A stretch of DNA of 64,000 bases, taken from positions 24,539-88,538 of the forward strand of contig JBBIVX010000011.1 in NCBI GenBank assembly GCA_037439465.1. The letters are read 5' to 3'. Position 1 is the first letter of the stretch. Every line of letters starts with the position of its first letter. Shown piece by piece: positions 8,029 to 16,715 of this stretch. Made by a program: the position numbers and the translations under genes. The notes beneath the pieces are model-generated. The model did not search any database and was not told the origin of the DNA. It saw only the letters and a program-made list of their open reading frames with translations. The DNA is from Parasulfuritortus sp037439465 (GTDB lineage: Bacteria > Pseudomonadota > Gammaproteobacteria > Burkholderiales > Thiobacillaceae).

Positions 8029-9539
8029 CGCCGGCCGCCCAGTATGGAGCCGAGCACGCCCCGGATGATGGCGCGGCCCACCTGGCTGCCGACGGAACGT
8101 GCGGCGCTCTTGGCCAGCGCCTCCACCATACCTTCACGGCGGCGGCCGCCGGCGCCTACGCTACCGCCCAGGAGGTCGCCGAGAATCCCCCCCGATGACG
8201 ACTGCGCTTCCGCCTTGGCCTGGGCCTCTGCCTGGGCAGCGGCCGCTTCCTGCGCCGCCGCCGCTTCCGTGCGTGTCTTGATGACCTCGTAGGCCGATTC
8301 CCGATCGACTGCTTTTTCATAGACGCCGGCCACCAGCGAGCTTTGGATCAGTTGTCGGCGCTGGTTGTCGTCGATGGGGCCGATCTGGCCCTGCGGCGGC
8401 ACGATGAAGGCGCGTTCCACCACCCCCGGCCGGCCCTTTTCGTCGAGTAAGGAGACCAGGGCCTCGCCCACACCCAGTTCGGTGATGGCCGCCTCCTCGT
8501 CCAGTTTGTCGTTGTCGCGCATGGTCTCGGCGGCGGCCTTCACCGCTTTCTGATCGCGTGGGCTGAAGGCGCGCAGGGCGTGCTGCACGCGGTTGCCGAG
8601 CTGCGACAGCACCTTGTCCGGCACGTCGGCCGGGTTTTGCGTCACGAAGTAGACGCCGATCCCTTTGGAGCGGATCAACCTGACTACTTGCTCGATCTTG
8701 TCGATGAGGGCGTCGGGCGCGTCGCTGAAGAGCAGATGCGCCTCGTCGAAGAAGAACACCAGCTTGGGTTTGTCGAGGTCGCCGACCTCGGGCAGATTCT
8801 CATAGAGTTCGGAAAGCAGCCACAGTAGCAGGGTGCCGTACATCTTCGGTGCCTGCATCAGGCGGTCGGCAGCGAGTATGTTGATGATGCCCTTGCCGCG
8901 TTCAACCTGCATCAGGTCGGCGATATTGAGCATGGGTTCACCGAATATCTTCTCGCCGCCCTGCGATTCCAGGGCCAGCAGGCCGCGCTGGATGGCGCCC
9001 ACGCTGGCGGTGGAGATGTTGCCGTATTCCGTGGTGAAGTCCTTGGCGTGGTCGCCGACGAATTGCAGCATGGCACGCAGGTCTTTCAGGTCGAGCAGCA
9101 ACAGGGCGTTGTCGTCCGCCACCTTGAACACCAGGTTGAGCACCCCGGCCTGGGTGTCATTCAGTTCCAGCATGCGCGCGAGCAGCAGTGGCCCCATGTC
9201 GGAGACGGTGGCGCGAACCGGATGGCCCTGTTCGCCAAAGGGATCCCAGAGCGTGACCGGATGGCCTACGTATTGGTGATCGGCCAGCCCCAGTTTCTGC
9301 ACCCGTTCCACCACCTTGGGGTTGCTGCCGCCCGCTTGCGAAATGCCGGACAGGTCGCCCTTCACGTCGGACATGAAGCAAGGCACGCCGATATTGGAGA
9401 AATGCTCGGCCAGCGTCTGCAGCGTCACCGTCTTGCCGGTGCCGGTGGCGCCGGTGATGAGGCCGTGGCGGTTGGCCATTTGCGGCAGCAGAAAGAGTTC
9501 GGCGTGGTCGTTCTTGGCGATGAGCAGGGGATCTGACAT
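8025..9539 (-). CDS. HerA-like DUF853 ATPase
   Basis: A 504-residue ATPase of the helicase HerA-like, DUF853 family (E. coli YjgR type). Walker A is GATGTGKT near residue 30 and Walker B is VFFFDEAHLLF near residue 250. The C-terminal region has an Ala/Gln-rich helix (EAAAAQEAAAAQAEAQAKAE) and a glycine-rich tail. Start ATG 9539 is chosen over a far upstream extension because CTGGAGG lies just before it and the homologous N-terminus starts MSDPLLIAKN. Cellular role is not established. Confidence 0.88.
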   Translation of the reverse strand: MSDPLLIAKNDHAELFLLPQMANRHGLITGATGTGKTVTLQTLAEHFSNIGVPCFMSDVKGDLSGISQAGGSNPKVVERVQKLGLADHQYVGHPVTLWDPFGEQGHPVRATVSDMGPLLLARMLELNDTQAGVLNLVFKVADDNALLLLDLKDLRAMLQFVGDHAKDFTTEYGNISTASVGAIQRGLLALESQGGEKIFGEPMLNIADLMQVERGKGIINILAADRLMQAPKMYGTLLLWLLSELYENLPEVGDLDKPKLVFFFDEAHLLFSDAPDALIDKIEQVVRLIRSKGIGVYFVTQNPADVPDKVLSQLGNRVQHALRAFSPRDQKAVKAAAETMRDNDKLDEEAAITELGVGEALVSLLDEKGRPGVVERAFIVPPQGQIGPIDDNQRRQLIQSSLVAGVYEKAVDRESAYEVIKTRTEAAAAQEAAAAQAEAQAKAEAQSSSGGILGDLLGGSVGAGGRRREGMVEALAKSAARSVGSQVGRAIIRGVLGSILGGRR

Positions 9540-9681
9540 TGTGGCCTCCAGGGGTTGCCGGATGATTATCCGCGTAATTCTACGGGGGATGGCGGGGAAG
9601 GGAATAGGCCGGGTGCACCAGCACTCCGGCATTGGGTTTATCCTGTGCGCCGCCGGACTTTTTCGCGGCAGATCGATAAGG

Positions 9682-10284
9682 ATGAAGATGAAGAACATGA
9701 AGCGATGGTTCGCCGTGCGTGCCGTGCTGCTGATGCTATCCCCGACCTTGGCCTGGGCGGCGGAGTATGGACAGATATCGGCGGCGCGCAGCACGGTCAC
9801 CTTCGTTTCCCGGCAGATGGGGGTGCCGGTGCCGGGCGCATTCAAGCGCCTGGCTGCCCGTTTGTCCTTCGATCCGGCCCGGCCGCAGGCCGCGCGCGCC
9901 GCCGTCGACATGGACCTTGCCAGCATCGAGGTCGGCTCGCGCGAGGCCTATGACGAGGTGGTGGGGAAGAACTGGTTCAATGTCCGTCAGTTTCCTCAGG
10001 CCCATTTCGAAGTCGCCGCGGTGCGCGCCTTGGGCGGCAACCGCTATGCAGCGCGCGGCACGATGACGATCAAGGGCCGTAGCCGCGAGGTGGTGGCACC
10101 GTTTACGTTCACGGTCAGCGGCAGGGACGGCGTGTTCGCCGGTGGCTTTGTCCTGAAACGGCTGGAATTCGGCATCGGCGAGGGGCCCTGGGGCGACCCT
10201 GGCACCGTCGCCGATGAGGTCGAAGTCAAGTTTCATCTGGTGGCGAGTGAAGTCGTCCCGACCGGGCCGGCCAGAACACGCTGA
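9682..10284 (+). CDS. YceI family periplasmic protein (first copy)
   Basis: A 200-residue secreted lipocalin-like protein of the YceI family, whose structurally known members bind polyisoprenoid lipids in the periplasm. A Sec signal peptide is visible with a cleavage site after AWA (about residue 27). The body has the YceI pattern, including VSRQMGVPVPGAFKRLAARLSFDP and DLASIEVGSREAYDEVVG then FPQAHFE. Several ATG codons are close together (9682, 9688, 9697); AAGGA at 9678-9682 favours 9688 or 9697 slightly, which only shifts the signal peptide. A second YceI gene follows. Confidence 0.85.
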   Translation: MKMKNMKRWFAVRAVLLMLSPTLAWAAEYGQISAARSTVTFVSRQMGVPVPGAFKRLAARLSFDPARPQAARAAVDMDLASIEVGSREAYDEVVGKNWFNVRQFPQAHFEVAAVRALGGNRYAARGTMTIKGRSREVVAPFTFTVSGRDGVFAGGFVLKRLEFGIGEGPWGDPGTVADEVEVKFHLVASEVVPTGPARTR

Positions 10285-10307
10285 ATGAGGCCAACGTGGA
10301 GACCTTC

Positions 10308-10871
10308 TTGAAACGCACCCCCATCATCCTGTGGCTTGCCTTGGCCGCCGTGCCGGCGCTTGCCGCCGACCGTTACCGCATCGACCCCCGCCACACCTAT
10401 CCCTTTTTCGCAGTCAACCACATGGGCTTCTCCATGCAACGTGGCCGCTTCAACGGCGCCACCGGCAAGATCATGCTCGACGCCGTGGCGCAGACCGGCC
10501 ATATAGAGGTGAGTATCGATACCGCCACGATAGACATGGGACTCGACGACTGGGACAAACACATGCGGGGACCGGACTTCTTCAATGTGGCGGCTTTTCC
10601 GACCATGACCTACAGCGCCGACCGTATCACCTTCGATGGTGATCGGCCTGTGGCCGCCGAGGGGACGTTGACCCTGCTTGGCGCCAGCCGGCCGGTGGCG
10701 CTCAACATCGCCGATTTCCGCTGCGGTTTTCATCTGTTGATCCTGAAGACGGTGTGTGGTGCCGAGGTCAGCGCCAAACTCCGGCGCTCCGAGTTCGGCA
10801 TGAACAAATACCTGCCGATGGTGGGCGACGACATCCACATCATCATCCCGGTGGAGGCCATCAGGGAGTGA
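10308..10871 (+). CDS. YceI family periplasmic protein (second copy)
   Basis: A second YceI protein of 187 residues with a signal peptide (LWLALAAVPALA) and the classic features RYRIDPRHTYPFFAVNHMG, DLxxxxIDMG-like VSIDTATIDMG, FFNVAAFPTMTY and SEFGMNKYLPMVGDD. This copy is closer to the canonical YceI sequence than the one before it. GTG 10296 is possible, but TTG 10308 is preceded by GGAG at 10298-10301 at the right distance and gives a compact signal peptide, so I favour it. A pair of cysteines (FRCGFH, KTVCGAE) could form a disulfide. Likely cotranscribed with the preceding YceI gene. Confidence 0.85.
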   Translation: MKRTPIILWLALAAVPALAADRYRIDPRHTYPFFAVNHMGFSMQRGRFNGATGKIMLDAVAQTGHIEVSIDTATIDMGLDDWDKHMRGPDFFNVAAFPTMTYSADRITFDGDRPVAAEGTLTLLGASRPVALNIADFRCGFHLLILKTVCGAEVSAKLRRSEFGMNKYLPMVGDDIHIIIPVEAIRE

Positions 10872-10907
10872 GGCCGTCGCGGCGCTGGGCGGGGGATAAT
10901 CGGTGAC

Positions 10908-12902
10908 ATGAGCGCAGTCATTCCCAGCCATGAATTCAATGCCTTGCGCACCCTGCTCGACAGCGGCCGTTACGCCGACCTGGAGAAGGCCGCGCGTGCG
11001 CTGAGCGGGCGTTATCCGGAGGATGGACGCGGCTGGCAGATGCTGGGGGTGTCGTTCCTGGCGCGGGGCGCGCCGGCCCAGGCCCTGCCGCCGCTCGGCC
11101 GCGCCGCCGAACTCATGCCGGACAACCCGGCCATCTGGGACAACCTGGGGCTGACCCGGTTTCGCTGCAAGGACTACGCTGGGGCGGACGCCTGCTTTCA
11201 GCGCAGCACGCGCTTGCAGCCCGATCGCCTGACCGCCTGGGTCAACTGGTCGGCCAGCGCCTGCGCGGCAGGAGAGGCGCTGGCCGCGGAACACCATGCC
11301 CGCGAGGCATTGCGCCTGGCCCCCAGGCTTGCGGACGGTTGGCTCAATCTGGGTAACGCCTTGGCCGATCAGGATCGTTGGCCGGAGGCTGCGGCCGCCT
11401 ACCGGCAGTGCCTGGCCCTGCGGCCGGATTGGAGCGAGGCCGAACTCAGCCTGGGCATGCTTCTGGACAAGCAGGGACAGTTGGCGCAGGCCATGGACCT
11501 GTTCACCAAGGCGGCCCGCGCTTCCCCCGCCGATTGGCGCATCCACGCGAACCTGGGCAAGGTCCATTCGGCTCTGGGCCGCTCTGAGCAGGCCACCGCC
11601 AGTTACCGCCGGGCGGTGCAATGCGAGCCTGACGCGCTGGAGGCGCATAGCGGCCTGTTGTTTCTGCGGCTCTACGAAGAGGGGGCGGATAGCGGCGATG
11701 TGTTCGCCGACCATTGCGCCTTCGGGCGTTATCTGGAGGCACGTCAGCCGCTCCGGCGCCGTGCTCACGACACTGTCCGGGAGGCGTCGCGCCGGCTGCG
11801 GGTCGGTTTCGTCTCCGGTGATTTTCGCGAGCACGCGGTCGCCCATTTCTTCGAGCCCTGCCTCGCCCATTTCGATCGCCGGCAGTTGGATATCGTTCTC
11901 TATTCCAGCCATCCTGTGGAAGATGCCGTTTCCGAGCGGTTGCGTGCTAACGCCGACGCCTGGGTCAAGGTCGCAAGGATGAGCGACGATGGCCTGGCGG
12001 CCCGGATCGGGGCGGACGGCATCGACATCCTGGTCGATCTGGCGGGGCATTCGTCCTACAACCGCCTGCCGGTATTTGCCATGAGACCGGCGCCGGTACA
12101 GGTTTCATGGCTGGGTTACCCGGCCACCACGGGCCTGTCCACCATCGACTACCGGCCGGTCTATCTGGCCGCCGCGCCAGCGGGAATGCTGGACGATCAG
12201 TTCGTCGAGAAGCTGGTCTACCTGCCTTGCGGCCCTTCTTTCCGGCATCCGCCCGAGGCGCCGGCCGTCGGCCCGTTGCCGGCCCTGCGCCGGGGGGGTG
12301 TCACCTTTGCCAGCCTGAACCGCTCCAACAAACTGGGGGACGCCGTCATTTGCGCCTGGGGCCGTATACTGGCCGCCATGCCGAGTGCCCGCCTGCTGAT
12401 CGGCGCGGTGGGCGAAGCGGCGGTGCGCGACGACCTCCTGGTGCGATTCGGCCGGCTGGGCATCGGTGCCGACAGGCTCGATTTCCGGCCCCGTCTGCCC
12501 ATGCGCGACTACCTCGCCCTGCACAACGAAATCGACATCCTGCTGGATACCTTTCCCTTCTCCGGCCTCACCACGTCCGAGCATGCGCTCTGGATGGGTG
12601 TGCCGGTGCTGACCCTGGCCGGCGATGCCTTGGTCAAGCGCCAGGGGGCGGCAGTCATGGAGCCTATCGGCCTGGCGGACTGGGTGACGGCCAACGAGGA
12701 GGAATATGTGGCCAGGGCCGTGGCCGCCGCCGCCGACGTGCCCGGCCTTGCCAACCTGCGCCGCAGTCTGCGCGATCGCCTGCAACAGTGCCCGGCCGTG
12801 CAACCCGCCGCCGAGGCACGCTGCCTGGAGGCGGCTTTCCGTGAGATGTGGCGGCGCTGGTGTGCGGGCCTGCCCCCGGAAAGCTTCACCGTCACCCTCT
12901 GA
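10908..12902 (+). CDS. TPR protein with GT41 (SPINDLY/OGT-like) glycosyltransferase domain
   Basis: A 664-residue protein with two parts. Residues 1-270 are tetratricopeptide repeats (WQMLGVSFLARGAPAQALP, WDNLGLTRFRCKDYAGADAC, WLNLGNALADQDRWPEAAAAY and others). Residues 285-650 match the O-GlcNAc transferase family GT41: RLRVGFVSGDFREHAVAHF, VDLAGHSSYNRLPVFAMRPA, PVQVSWLGYPATTG, TFASLNRSNKLG and DTFPFSGLTTSEHALWMGVP. The catalytic-region residues are well kept. Bacterial members glycosylate proteins or act in surface polysaccharide pathways; the acceptor here is unknown. It stands alone between the YceI pair and yebC. Confidence 0.9.
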   Translation: MSAVIPSHEFNALRTLLDSGRYADLEKAARALSGRYPEDGRGWQMLGVSFLARGAPAQALPPLGRAAELMPDNPAIWDNLGLTRFRCKDYAGADACFQRSTRLQPDRLTAWVNWSASACAAGEALAAEHHAREALRLAPRLADGWLNLGNALADQDRWPEAAAAYRQCLALRPDWSEAELSLGMLLDKQGQLAQAMDLFTKAARASPADWRIHANLGKVHSALGRSEQATASYRRAVQCEPDALEAHSGLLFLRLYEEGADSGDVFADHCAFGRYLEARQPLRRRAHDTVREASRRLRVGFVSGDFREHAVAHFFEPCLAHFDRRQLDIVLYSSHPVEDAVSERLRANADAWVKVARMSDDGLAARIGADGIDILVDLAGHSSYNRLPVFAMRPAPVQVSWLGYPATTGLSTIDYRPVYLAAAPAGMLDDQFVEKLVYLPCGPSFRHPPEAPAVGPLPALRRGGVTFASLNRSNKLGDAVICAWGRILAAMPSARLLIGAVGEAAVRDDLLVRFGRLGIGADRLDFRPRLPMRDYLALHNEIDILLDTFPFSGLTTSEHALWMGVPVLTLAGDALVKRQGAAVMEPIGLADWVTANEEEYVARAVAAAADVPGLANLRRSLRDRLQQCPAVQPAAEARCLEAAFREMWRRWCAGLPPESFTVTL

Positions 12903-12980
12903 AGCGGTCGGCGCCGGGCGGGACCGATGACCGGATATACGGTTAAAATGCGCCATTATTCACGAATCTGATCGAGCATC

Positions 12981-13709
12981 ATGGCCGGACATTCCAAATG
13001 GGCAAACATCCAGCACCGTAAAGGGCGTCAGGACGAAAAGCGCGGCAAGATATTTTCCCGCTACGCCAAGGAGATCACCGTCGCTGCCAAGATGGGCGGC
13101 GGCGACCCCAACTTTAACCCGCGTCTCCGGTTGGCCATCGACAAGGCCAAGGCCGAGAACATGCCCAACGACAACATCGACCGGGCGGTGAAGAAGGGCA
13201 CCGGCGAACTCGAAGGCGTCAGCTACGAGGAAATACGCTTCGAAGGTTATGGTCCTGGGGGCGCGGCGGTGATTGTCGATTGCCTGACGGACAACCGCGT
13301 GCGCACCGTGGCCGATGTCCGTCACGCCCTGGCCAAGCATGGCGGCAACATGGGCACCGACGGTTGCGTGGCCTTTCAGTTCAAGCATTGCGGCCAGATC
13401 ATCCTGGAGCCTGGGGCCGATGAGGACAAGGTCATGGAAGTGGCCCTGGAGGCGGGCGCCGAGGATGTCATCAGCAACGACGACGGCTCCATCGAGGTCA
13501 TCACCGCGCCCACCGGCGACCTGACCACGGTAAAAGAGGCGCTGGAGAAGGCTGGCCTCAAGCCGGTGGCGGCCGAGATCACCATGAAGGCCATGAACGA
13601 GACTGAAGTCACCGGCGACGAGGCCGTGCGCTTCCAGAAAATGCTCGACATGCTCGACGACCTCGACGACGTGCAGGAAGTCTACACCTCGGCAATTCTT
13701 CCGGAGTAA
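12981..13709 (+). CDS. yebC: YebC/PmpR family protein (TACO1 homologue)
   Basis: A 242-residue member of the YebC family with the invariant start MAGHSKWANIQHRKGRQD and the segment NMPNDNIDRAVKKGTG. Family members have been described as transcriptional regulators and, for the TACO1/YebC group, as translation factors that help ribosomes through difficult proline runs. The gene directly precedes ruvC, the standard arrangement in proteobacteria, with a 3-base gap. Confidence 0.95.
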   Translation: MAGHSKWANIQHRKGRQDEKRGKIFSRYAKEITVAAKMGGGDPNFNPRLRLAIDKAKAENMPNDNIDRAVKKGTGELEGVSYEEIRFEGYGPGGAAVIVDCLTDNRVRTVADVRHALAKHGGNMGTDGCVAFQFKHCGQIILEPGADEDKVMEVALEAGAEDVISNDDGSIEVITAPTGDLTTVKEALEKAGLKPVAAEITMKAMNETEVTGDEAVRFQKMLDMLDDLDDVQEVYTSAILPE

Positions 13710-13712
13710 TCC

Positions 13713-14231
13713 TTGCGCCTGCTCGGCATCGACCCTGGCCTGCGGGTGACTGGCTACGGGGTCATCGACAAGGACGGCCAGCGGCTGACCTATGTCGCCA
13801 GCGGCGTGATCCGCACCCAGGGTGACGAATTGCCGGCGCGCCTCGCCACCATTTTCGCCGGCATCGGGGAGGTGCTGGTGGCTTTCGGCCCGGAAGCGGC
13901 GGCGGTGGAGAAGGTGTTCGTCAACGTCAATCCGCAATCCACACTACTGCTTGGTCAGGCGCGCGGCGCAGCCATCGCGGCGTTGACCCACGCGAGCCAG
14001 CCGGTGTTCGAGTACACTGCGTTGCAGATCAAGCAGGCGGTGGTCGGCAACGGCCATGCCGACAAGCAACAGGTGATCCATATGGTGACTCGGTTGCTGA
14101 ATCTGCCCGGCGCCCCCAGCGCCGATGCCGCTGACGCCCTGGCCTGCGCGATCTGCCATGCCCACGGCGGCATGGGGCTGGGTGCGCTGGTCACCGCCGG
14201 GCGGCGGGTACGGGCGGGAAGAATGTCATGA
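13713..14231 (+). CDS. ruvC: Holliday junction resolvase RuvC
   Basis: Endonuclease that cuts Holliday junctions symmetrically during recombinational repair. The 172-residue protein has the RNase H-like fold with acidic active-site residues visible: LGIDPG (Asp7), AAVEKVFVN (Glu) and SADAADALACAICHAH (paired Asp). Start is TTG 13713, with CCGGAG ten bases upstream; no ATG fits. Its stop overlaps the following UbiA-family gene by ATGA. Confidence 0.96.
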   Translation: MRLLGIDPGLRVTGYGVIDKDGQRLTYVASGVIRTQGDELPARLATIFAGIGEVLVAFGPEAAAVEKVFVNVNPQSTLLLGQARGAAIAALTHASQPVFEYTALQIKQAVVGNGHADKQQVIHMVTRLLNLPGAPSADAADALACAICHAHGGMGLGALVTAGRRVRAGRMS

Positions 14232-15187
14232 ACAAGAATGCCTCGCTGGCCGTCGAACCCAGTCTGGCGCGGCTGGGCAATCCTTGGCTGCGTTACTTCC
14301 TGGCCACCCGGCCGGCCTTTCTGACCATTACCCTGGTTGGCGCGTTGCTAGGCTTGGCCATCGCCTGGCATTCGGGTGTCCCGTTTGCTGCGCACACTGC
14401 GCTCGTCACCGTGTGGCTGGCCTTGCTGGCCCACGCCGGGGTCAACGTGTTGAACGATTACTATGACGACCGCAATGGCGCCGATGCTGCCAACACCGAC
14501 CGCCTGTTCCCGTTCACCGGCGGTTCCCGCTTTATCCAGAATGGCGTGTTGACCGCCCGTCAGACCTTGCTGTTGGGCACGGCGCTTTTTATGGCGGTGA
14601 TGTTGGGCGGCCAGTGGTTGTTGGGCCATGTGGCGCCCGGCTTGCGCTGGATCGGCCTTGGTGGCCTGTTCATCGGCTGGGCCTATTCGGCGCCGCCGCT
14701 GCGACTCAATAGCCGCGGCCTGGGTGAGGCCTGCGTCGCCGCCGGCTTCCTGCTCATCGTCGTTGGCGCCGATTTCGTGCAGCGCGGCGGCTACGCGGCC
14801 ACGCCCTGGCTTATCGGCTTGCCCTACGCGCTGATGGTGACCAACGTCCTTTATATCAACCAGTTCCCCGACCGGAGCGCCGACCTGGCCGTGGGCAAGC
14901 GCCATTGGGTGGCGCGGCTGAGGCCCGAGCAGGCCGCGCACGGTTATGGCCTGATCCTCCTTTTGGCGCTGGGCTGGCTGACCGGCTTGATCGCCGCCGG
15001 CCGTTTGCCGGTCTGGAGCGCGATCGCCCTCTTGGCCGGCTTGCCGGCCTTCAGGGCGGCCAACGACCTGCGCCGGTTCGCTTCCCGGCCGGCACTGCTG
15101 GCGCCCGCCATCCGCGCCACCATCGGCGCCGCACATATCTTTGCCATGTTGCTGGTGGCCAGCCTTGTTCTGGACAAACTGACATGA
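14228..15187 (+). CDS. UbiA-family prenyltransferase (MenA-like)
   Basis: A 319-residue polytopic membrane protein of the UbiA superfamily, enzymes that attach isoprenoid chains to aromatic or similar acceptors. Both aspartate-rich motifs are present: NDYYDDRNGAD (first, residues 76-86) and NQFPDRSADLAVGKR (second). The first motif with the following FPFTGGSRFIQNG looks closest to the MenA (1,4-dihydroxy-2-naphthoate) group, but no menaquinone genes are nearby, so the acceptor is open. It is inserted between ruvC and ruvA with four-base ATGA overlaps on both sides, an unusual place. Confidence 0.85.
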   Translation: MNKNASLAVEPSLARLGNPWLRYFLATRPAFLTITLVGALLGLAIAWHSGVPFAAHTALVTVWLALLAHAGVNVLNDYYDDRNGADAANTDRLFPFTGGSRFIQNGVLTARQTLLLGTALFMAVMLGGQWLLGHVAPGLRWIGLGGLFIGWAYSAPPLRLNSRGLGEACVAAGFLLIVVGADFVQRGGYAATPWLIGLPYALMVTNVLYINQFPDRSADLAVGKRHWVARLRPEQAAHGYGLILLLALGWLTGLIAAGRLPVWSAIALLAGLPAFRAANDLRRFASRPALLAPAIRATIGAAHIFAMLLVASLVLDKLT

Positions 15188-15759
15188 TCGGCAGACTGAC
15201 TGGCACCCTGCTGGAAAAACACCCGCCGCAAATCCTGGTCGATGTCCACGGCGTCGGCTATGAGGTCGACGTGCCTATGAGCACCTTCTACAACCTCCCG
15301 GCCCAGGGCGAGGCGGTCACTTTGTTCACCCATTTCAGCGTGCGCGAGGACGCCCAGCAGTTGTACGGCTTCCTTACCACCAAGGAGCGCGAGGTCTTTC
15401 GCACCTTGATTAAAATCTCCGGGGTCGGGCCGAAACTGGCCCTGTCGGTCCTGTCCGGGATGAACGTGGACGAACTGGCCCAGGCCGTGGCCCTGCAGGA
15501 AACCAGTCGCCTGGTGAAGGTACCGGGGGTCGGCAAAAAGACCGCCGAACGCCTGTTGCTGGAACTGAAAGGCAAGCTGGCCGATGCCCTGCCAAGCGCC
15601 GCCGGCGGACCGGCCACGGTCGCCCACGATGCCCTCAACGCCCTGATGGCGCTAGGCTACAGCGACAAGGAGGCATTGCCGGTGCTGAAGCAGTTGGCGG
15701 AGGGCTTGAGCCTGGAGGAGAGTCTCCGCCAGGCATTGAAGCGGCTGGCCAGGAAATAG
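15184..15759 (+). CDS. ruvA: Holliday junction branch migration subunit RuvA
   Basis: RuvA forms the tetramer that binds Holliday junctions and loads the RuvB motor. The 191-residue protein has the OB-fold N-terminus (MIGRLTGTLLEKHPPQILVD), two helix-hairpin-helix motifs (ISGVGPKLALSVLSG and VPGVGKKTAERLLLELK) and the C-terminal RuvB-contact domain (DALNALMALGYSDKEA). Start overlaps the UbiA gene stop as ATGA. ruvB, usually next, is absent here and must be encoded elsewhere. Confidence 0.97.
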   Translation: MIGRLTGTLLEKHPPQILVDVHGVGYEVDVPMSTFYNLPAQGEAVTLFTHFSVREDAQQLYGFLTTKEREVFRTLIKISGVGPKLALSVLSGMNVDELAQAVALQETSRLVKVPGVGKKTAERLLLELKGKLADALPSAAGGPATVAHDALNALMALGYSDKEALPVLKQLAEGLSLEESLRQALKRLARK

Positions 15760-15848
15760 GCCGTATCGCCTTGACGTTGGCGCAAAAAATCGACTTAATC
15801 GCAGGGTGCCCCGGATCGTTCCCCTCTTTCTGACGCGAGATCTTGCCC

Positions 15849-16709
15849 GTGAAGTTCACCGTTGATTCCTTCCGCGCCTGGAAGAACCGCTCCGTCACTC
15901 TGCTCGGCATGTCCGGCGTCGGCAAAACCTACCTCTCGACCCTGTTGCGTGGACATGAGTGGTTCCACTATTCCGGCGACTACCGCATCGGCACCCGCTA
16001 TCTCGACGAGCCCATCCTCGACATGATCAAGCAGCAGGCCATGCAGGTGCCTTTTTTGCGCGAGCTGTTGCGCCGGGACTGGATAGACATTCGCAACAAC
16101 ATCAAGATTCACGACCTGGGGCCGGTGTTGTCTTTTGTCGGCAAGCTGGGCAATCCCGAGCTGGGTGGCGTGCCGCTCGACGATTTTGTGCGACACCAGG
16201 CCCTCTATCGCGAGGCGGAGATCGCCGCCATGCGCGACGTGCCCGAATTCATCCGCAAGGCGCATGAAATCTACGGCTATGCCCACTTCGTCAACGACGT
16301 GGGCGGTAGCCTGTGCGAGCTGGAGGATGACTCGGTCATCGACCTGCTGGCCCGCCACACCCTGATCCTTTACATCCAGGTCACCGATGACGAGGAGGCG
16401 CAGAAACTGATCGACCGGGCGGTTTCCGACCCCAAGCCGCTTTACTACCGGCCCTCTTTCCTCAAGGAACACCTGGCCCGCTATCTTGATGAAAACGCAT
16501 TAACCTATGCGGCCGAGATTGACCCGGACGACTTTGGCCGTTGGGTCTTCCCGCACCTGTTTCGGGCGCGCATACCGCGCTATGAGGCCATCGCCGGGCC
16601 GCATGGCTACACCGTCACCTCGCGCGCGGTTGCCCAGGTACGCGACGAGCAGGATTTTCTGGCCTTGCTGGAAACGGCGATTGCTACGGACACGACCTGG
16701 GAGCGGTGA
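15849..16709 (+). CDS. P-loop NTPase of unknown function
   Basis: About 286 residues with a clear Walker A motif near the N-terminus (LLGMSGVGKT), followed by a stretch describing a nucleotide kinase-like or AAA-like fold (YRIGTRYLDEPILDMIKQQA; HFVNDVGGSLCELEDD). No helicase or kinase signature is complete enough to name it. GTG 15849 is chosen because GAG at 15837-15839 precedes it; TTG 15843 is also possible. It is followed after 6 bases by the MetA-like gene, so the two are probably one unit, and a shared role in a thiol or amino acid pathway is only a guess. Confidence 0.7.
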   Translation: MKFTVDSFRAWKNRSVTLLGMSGVGKTYLSTLLRGHEWFHYSGDYRIGTRYLDEPILDMIKQQAMQVPFLRELLRRDWIDIRNNIKIHDLGPVLSFVGKLGNPELGGVPLDDFVRHQALYREAEIAAMRDVPEFIRKAHEIYGYAHFVNDVGGSLCELEDDSVIDLLARHTLILYIQVTDDEEAQKLIDRAVSDPKPLYYRPSFLKEHLARYLDENALTYAAEIDPDDFGRWVFPHLFRARIPRYEAIAGPHGYTVTSRAVAQVRDEQDFLALLETAIATDTTWER

Positions 16710-16715
16710 CGACGA

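Noticed and set aside
12901..12980. Defined promoter before yebC
   Set aside because: GGTTAAAAT resembles a -10 box, but no -35 sequence at a fitting distance was found.
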